A stretch of 64,000 nt of DNA from contig JAATFD010000005.1 of assembly GCA_015655375.1 (NCBI GenBank), positions 1 through 64,000 of the forward strand. The letters run 5' to 3'. The stretch is from Actinomycetales bacterium (GTDB lineage Bacteria > Actinomycetota > Actinomycetes > Actinomycetales > Actinomycetaceae). Every line of letters starts with the position of its first letter. The first letter of the stretch is position 1. The notes below the pieces were generated by a model. The model was not told the DNA's origin and did not search any database. It saw only the letters and a program-made list of their open reading frames with translations. Below are positions 61,482 through 64,000 of this stretch, in pieces. Made by a program: the position numbers and the translations under genes.

Positions 61482-62549
61482 ATGACGACTCAGACCATCG
61501 AGGACAACCAGCGCACCACGGCAAGCGGGCAGGTCATGTCTGCCTTCGACGACGTGACCAAGGGCGACCCCGCACCCACGTGGGTCACCGATGGCGTCCT
61601 CGCCAGCTGGGACCTGGACCCTGCACGGACGGACCTCACGTTGATCACCGTCTCCGAGAACGCGACCTTCCGCGTCGACGTCGACGGAGCCCCGTATGCG
61701 GTCGTACGGCTGTCTCGGCCCGGATACGTCGCCGACCCCCGCCAGATCTCCAGCGAGCTCGCATGGTTGCACGCCCTGGGCGAGGAGGTCGACGTTCCCG
61801 TCTCGCACGCGATCGAGGGCGCCGATGGCGAATTCGTCCAGGTCATCGGCCCCCGCCCCGATCAGGGGTGGTACGCCGTGATGTTCGGATTCATCGAGGG
61901 CGCGATCCTCGAGGACATCGCCGATCCGGTCCCCTACTACGAACGCATCGGCGCAATCACCGCCATCTTCCACCAGCACTCCCGGACCTGGACGCCGCCC
62001 TCGGGTTTCACTCGCTTCTCCTGGACTCTGCCCGACATGGTCGGGCCCACGGCCAGGTGGGGCGACTGGCGCGGCGCCGACCTCGATGCCTCCCAGCGCA
62101 CACTCCTCGAACACGCCGAGGCCGAGGCCTGCGACATCGCCTGGAGCATCGAGGACTCGCCCCGGAACTGGGGCATCATCCACGCGGACCTACGCCCCTC
62201 GAACATCATGATCGACGAGGACCGACTGATCGTCATCGACTTCGACGACTGCGGGCATGCTCCCTACCTCTTCGATTTCGCAGCCGCCCTGTCCTTCATG
62301 GAACACACCGCCTTCGCCCCAGAAATGGCTCGCCGATGGATGCAGGGCTACCAGTCCGTCATCCCGCTCACCGACGACGAGGTCGAGCAGGCCTGTGCCC
62401 TCTCGATGATCCGCCGCCTGCAGATGCTCGGGTGGACGACGACCCACCGCGAGGACGCCCTCCCGCCGGAGCTGAACTCTGCCCAGGTCCCCGGCACGGT
62501 CGAGGTCGCCGCCGCGTATGTGGTGGACCACCGCTGGCTCCTGGCCTGA
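61482..62549 (+). CDS. APH-fold small-molecule kinase (amino-alcohol kinase candidate)
   Basis: A 355-residue protein of the aminoglycoside phosphotransferase/choline kinase fold. The N lobe contains TVSENATFRVDVDGAPYAVVRLSRPGYV; the catalytic loop HADLRPSN has H234, D236 and N241. The metal motif is DFDDCG at 253-258. Relatives include hydroxylysine, homoserine and ethanolamine kinases. Position between an AGXT2L-like lyase and an ethanolamine permease suggests it phosphorylates ethanolamine or a similar amino alcohol. The ATG at 61482 has GAGGGAGGC upstream. Confidence 0.82.
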   Translation: MTTQTIEDNQRTTASGQVMSAFDDVTKGDPAPTWVTDGVLASWDLDPARTDLTLITVSENATFRVDVDGAPYAVVRLSRPGYVADPRQISSELAWLHALGEEVDVPVSHAIEGADGEFVQVIGPRPDQGWYAVMFGFIEGAILEDIADPVPYYERIGAITAIFHQHSRTWTPPSGFTRFSWTLPDMVGPTARWGDWRGADLDASQRTLLEHAEAEACDIAWSIEDSPRNWGIIHADLRPSNIMIDEDRLIVIDFDDCGHAPYLFDFAAALSFMEHTAFAPEMARRWMQGYQSVIPLTDDEVEQACALSMIRRLQMLGWTTTHREDALPPELNSAQVPGTVEVAAAYVVDHRWLLA

Positions 62550-62603
62550 TGTTGCCTCCTCTCTCATCCACCACACCCCGCCTTCGCCCACCCAGGAGAT
62601 GAC

Positions 62604-64000
62604 ATGGCATCTGCACCTGCGTCCACCGACTCCGTCACTGTTTCGGGCGTGACCTATTCGGCTGTCGATGAGGGCTACTTCGAGAAGCGCACGCTCAAAC
62701 GAACAACCGGAGTCCTCGGCCTGTGGGGCATCGGCGTCGCAGCCGTCATCTCCGGGGACTTCTCCGGATGGAACGCCGGGATCGGAGCCGCCGGATGGGG
62801 CGGATTCTTCATCGCCACCCTCATCGTCGCGGTGATGTTCGTGTGCATGATCTCCTCAATCTCGGAGATGGCCTCGGCGATGCCCCACACCGGCGGCGCC
62901 TACTCCTTCGCCCGAGCGGCACTGGGCCCGTGGGCCGGCTTCGTGACGGGACTCGCCGAGACGATCGAGTACGTGATGACCACCGCCGTCGTCATCTTCT
63001 ACTCCGCGCAGTACGCGGACGCGATCATGGCGAACCTGACTGGCGGATTCGCGCTGGCCGACCATGGCCTGATCTGGGTGTGGTGGCTGATCCTCTACGT
63101 TGCCTTCATCGTCCTCAACAGCTCAGGAGCGGAGAGCTCGTTCCGTTTCGCGGTCGTCGTGTCGATCCTCTCGATCATGATCCTCGCCGTCTTCGCGATT
63201 CTCGCAATCGCCTCCGGATCAGTCGACTTCTCCCGTCTGTTCGACATCACCCCCGAGGCCGGAGGCACCACTTTCCTTCCCTTTGGGGTCGGCGCGATCT
63301 TCTTCGCCCTGCCCTTCGGGATCTGGCTGCTGCTCGGCATCGAGGAGCTGCCCCTTGCCGCTGAGGAGGCCCACAACCCCGAACGCGACATCCCCCGAGC
63401 CGGTACGGTCGGAACCGTCACCCTGCTGATCACCGGACTGACCGTCGTCATCCTCAACCCGGCTGTCGTCGGAGCGAACGCCCTGTCGACCTCGTCGGAG
63501 CCCCTGCTCGACGGCTTCCGCGCGATCGTGCCCTCAAGCTGGGCCGCCGTCCTCTCCGCGTTCGCCCTCGTCGGCCTGCTCGCCTCCGTGCAGGGCATCA
63601 TCTTCGCCTACGGCCGCAACATGTACTCTCTATCGCGCGCCGGATACTATCCGCGGGCCCTGTCCCTGACGGGCAGCCGCCAGACTCCCTACGTCGCCCT
63701 GATCGTGGGCGGCGTCATCGGATTCGTCTGCCTGTTCGTCGCCCAGTACGGCGGTGAGAGCGCAGGATCGATCGTCCTCAACATCTCCGTGTGGGGCGCG
63801 GTCCTCTCCTACCTCCTGCAGATGACGGCCTTCGTCGTGCTACGTCGCCGCTTCCCCCAGGCTGCCCGTCCCCACCGCAGCCCCTATGGCGTGCCCGGAG
63901 CCGCCATTGCCGGACTCATTGCACTGAGCGCCTTCATCGCGATCCTGCTCAATCCCGACTACCGACTCGCCGTCTACGCGGTCGTCATCATCTACCTCAT
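62604..64000 (+). CDS. APC-superfamily permease, ethanolamine-permease type, cut by window edge
   Basis: At least 465 residues of an amino acid/polyamine/organocation transporter; the 3' end lies outside. The stretch KRTTGVLGLWGIGVAAVISGDFSGWNAGIGAAGWGG, the AMPHTGGAYSFARAALGPWAGFVTGLAETIEYV segment and IFALPFGIWLLLGIEELPLAAEEA fit the ethanolamine permease branch. It should import a cationic amino alcohol by proton symport. It begins 54 bases after the kinase stop with AGGAGA upstream, so the two are one operon. Confidence 0.87.
   Translation, partial: MASAPASTDSVTVSGVTYSAVDEGYFEKRTLKRTTGVLGLWGIGVAAVISGDFSGWNAGIGAAGWGGFFIATLIVAVMFVCMISSISEMASAMPHTGGAYSFARAALGPWAGFVTGLAETIEYVMTTAVVIFYSAQYADAIMANLTGGFALADHGLIWVWWLILYVAFIVLNSSGAESSFRFAVVVSILSIMILAVFAILAIASGSVDFSRLFDITPEAGGTTFLPFGVGAIFFALPFGIWLLLGIEELPLAAEEAHNPERDIPRAGTVGTVTLLITGLTVVILNPAVVGANALSTSSEPLLDGFRAIVPSSWAAVLSAFALVGLLASVQGIIFAYGRNMYSLSRAGYYPRALSLTGSRQTPYVALIVGGVIGFVCLFVAQYGGESAGSIVLNISVWGAVLSYLLQMTAFVVLRRRFPQAARPHRSPYGVPGAAIAGLIALSAFIAILLNPDYRLAVYAVVIIYL

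Noticed and set aside
1-64000. CRISPR arrays, insertion sequences, prophage or integrase genes
   Set aside because: I saw no regularly spaced direct repeats, no transposase or recombinase motifs and no phage structural genes in any frame.

Overview
The window is high-GC bacterial DNA with dense coding on both strands. CarD, Lsr2, SenX3-RegX3, a proteobacterial-looking ferrochelatase and the block topA - tmk - holB - lipoprotein peptidase - tRNA-Thr point to an actinobacterium. The gene order suggests Actinomycetaceae or a close relative; this is inferred from gene content and order, not from a 16S sequence.

Region by region. 0-7 kb: the 3' end of a lacZ-type beta-galactosidase, a UMF1-type transporter, ispD-carD, and the phosphate-control locus regX3-senX3 divergent from phoU, with a tandem PHO-box-like site between them. 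7-25 kb: mostly housekeeping and accessory genes (gpmA, lsr2, a DedA protein, a luciferase-like monooxygenase/FMN reductase/MarR module, HdeD-like and ClC proteins, cstA with its small partner, an aldo/keto reductase, metB, hemH). A decayed stretch with a moaC remnant lies next to tRNA-Thr(CGT). 24-34 kb: a conserved core of lipoprotein peptidase, holB, tmk, topA, methyltransferase and sodA. 33.7-38.2 kb: an orphan restriction-modification-type controller protein with its own operators, a DUF6907-like gene, niaR-niaP for niacin uptake, tRNA-Ser(CGA) and a flavin monooxygenase. 38.5-39.3 kb: a second decayed stretch (threonine-deaminase ACT fragment, DUF917 remnant).

40.3-56.3 kb is the most interesting part: thirteen co-directional, largely overlapping minus-strand genes. 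They encode two CaiB/BaiF-type CoA-transferases, two MFS carriers, a BaiCD/FadH-type flavin and Fe-S enoate reductase, an enoyl-CoA hydratase-family protein, an acyl-CoA ligase fused to a metallo-beta-lactamase domain, a CaiA-like acyl-CoA dehydrogenase, a DinB/maleylpyruvate-isomerase-type protein and a complete FixABCX electron-transfer set. A GntR/FCD regulator converges on the far end. The parts are those of carnitine reduction (cai/fix) and bile-acid dehydroxylation (bai) combined. The likely job is import of an organic acid, activation to its CoA thioester, and reduction of a C=C bond with electrons routed through FixABCX. The substrate cannot be read from sequence.

56.6-64 kb: a sugar-type ABC importer without its own ATPase. 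It is followed by a divergent set of ethanolamine-type permease plus APH-fold kinase (+) and an AGXT2L-like class III PLP enzyme (-). Together these predict a kinase/phospho-lyase route for ethanolamine or a related amino alcohol that needs neither B12 nor a microcompartment.
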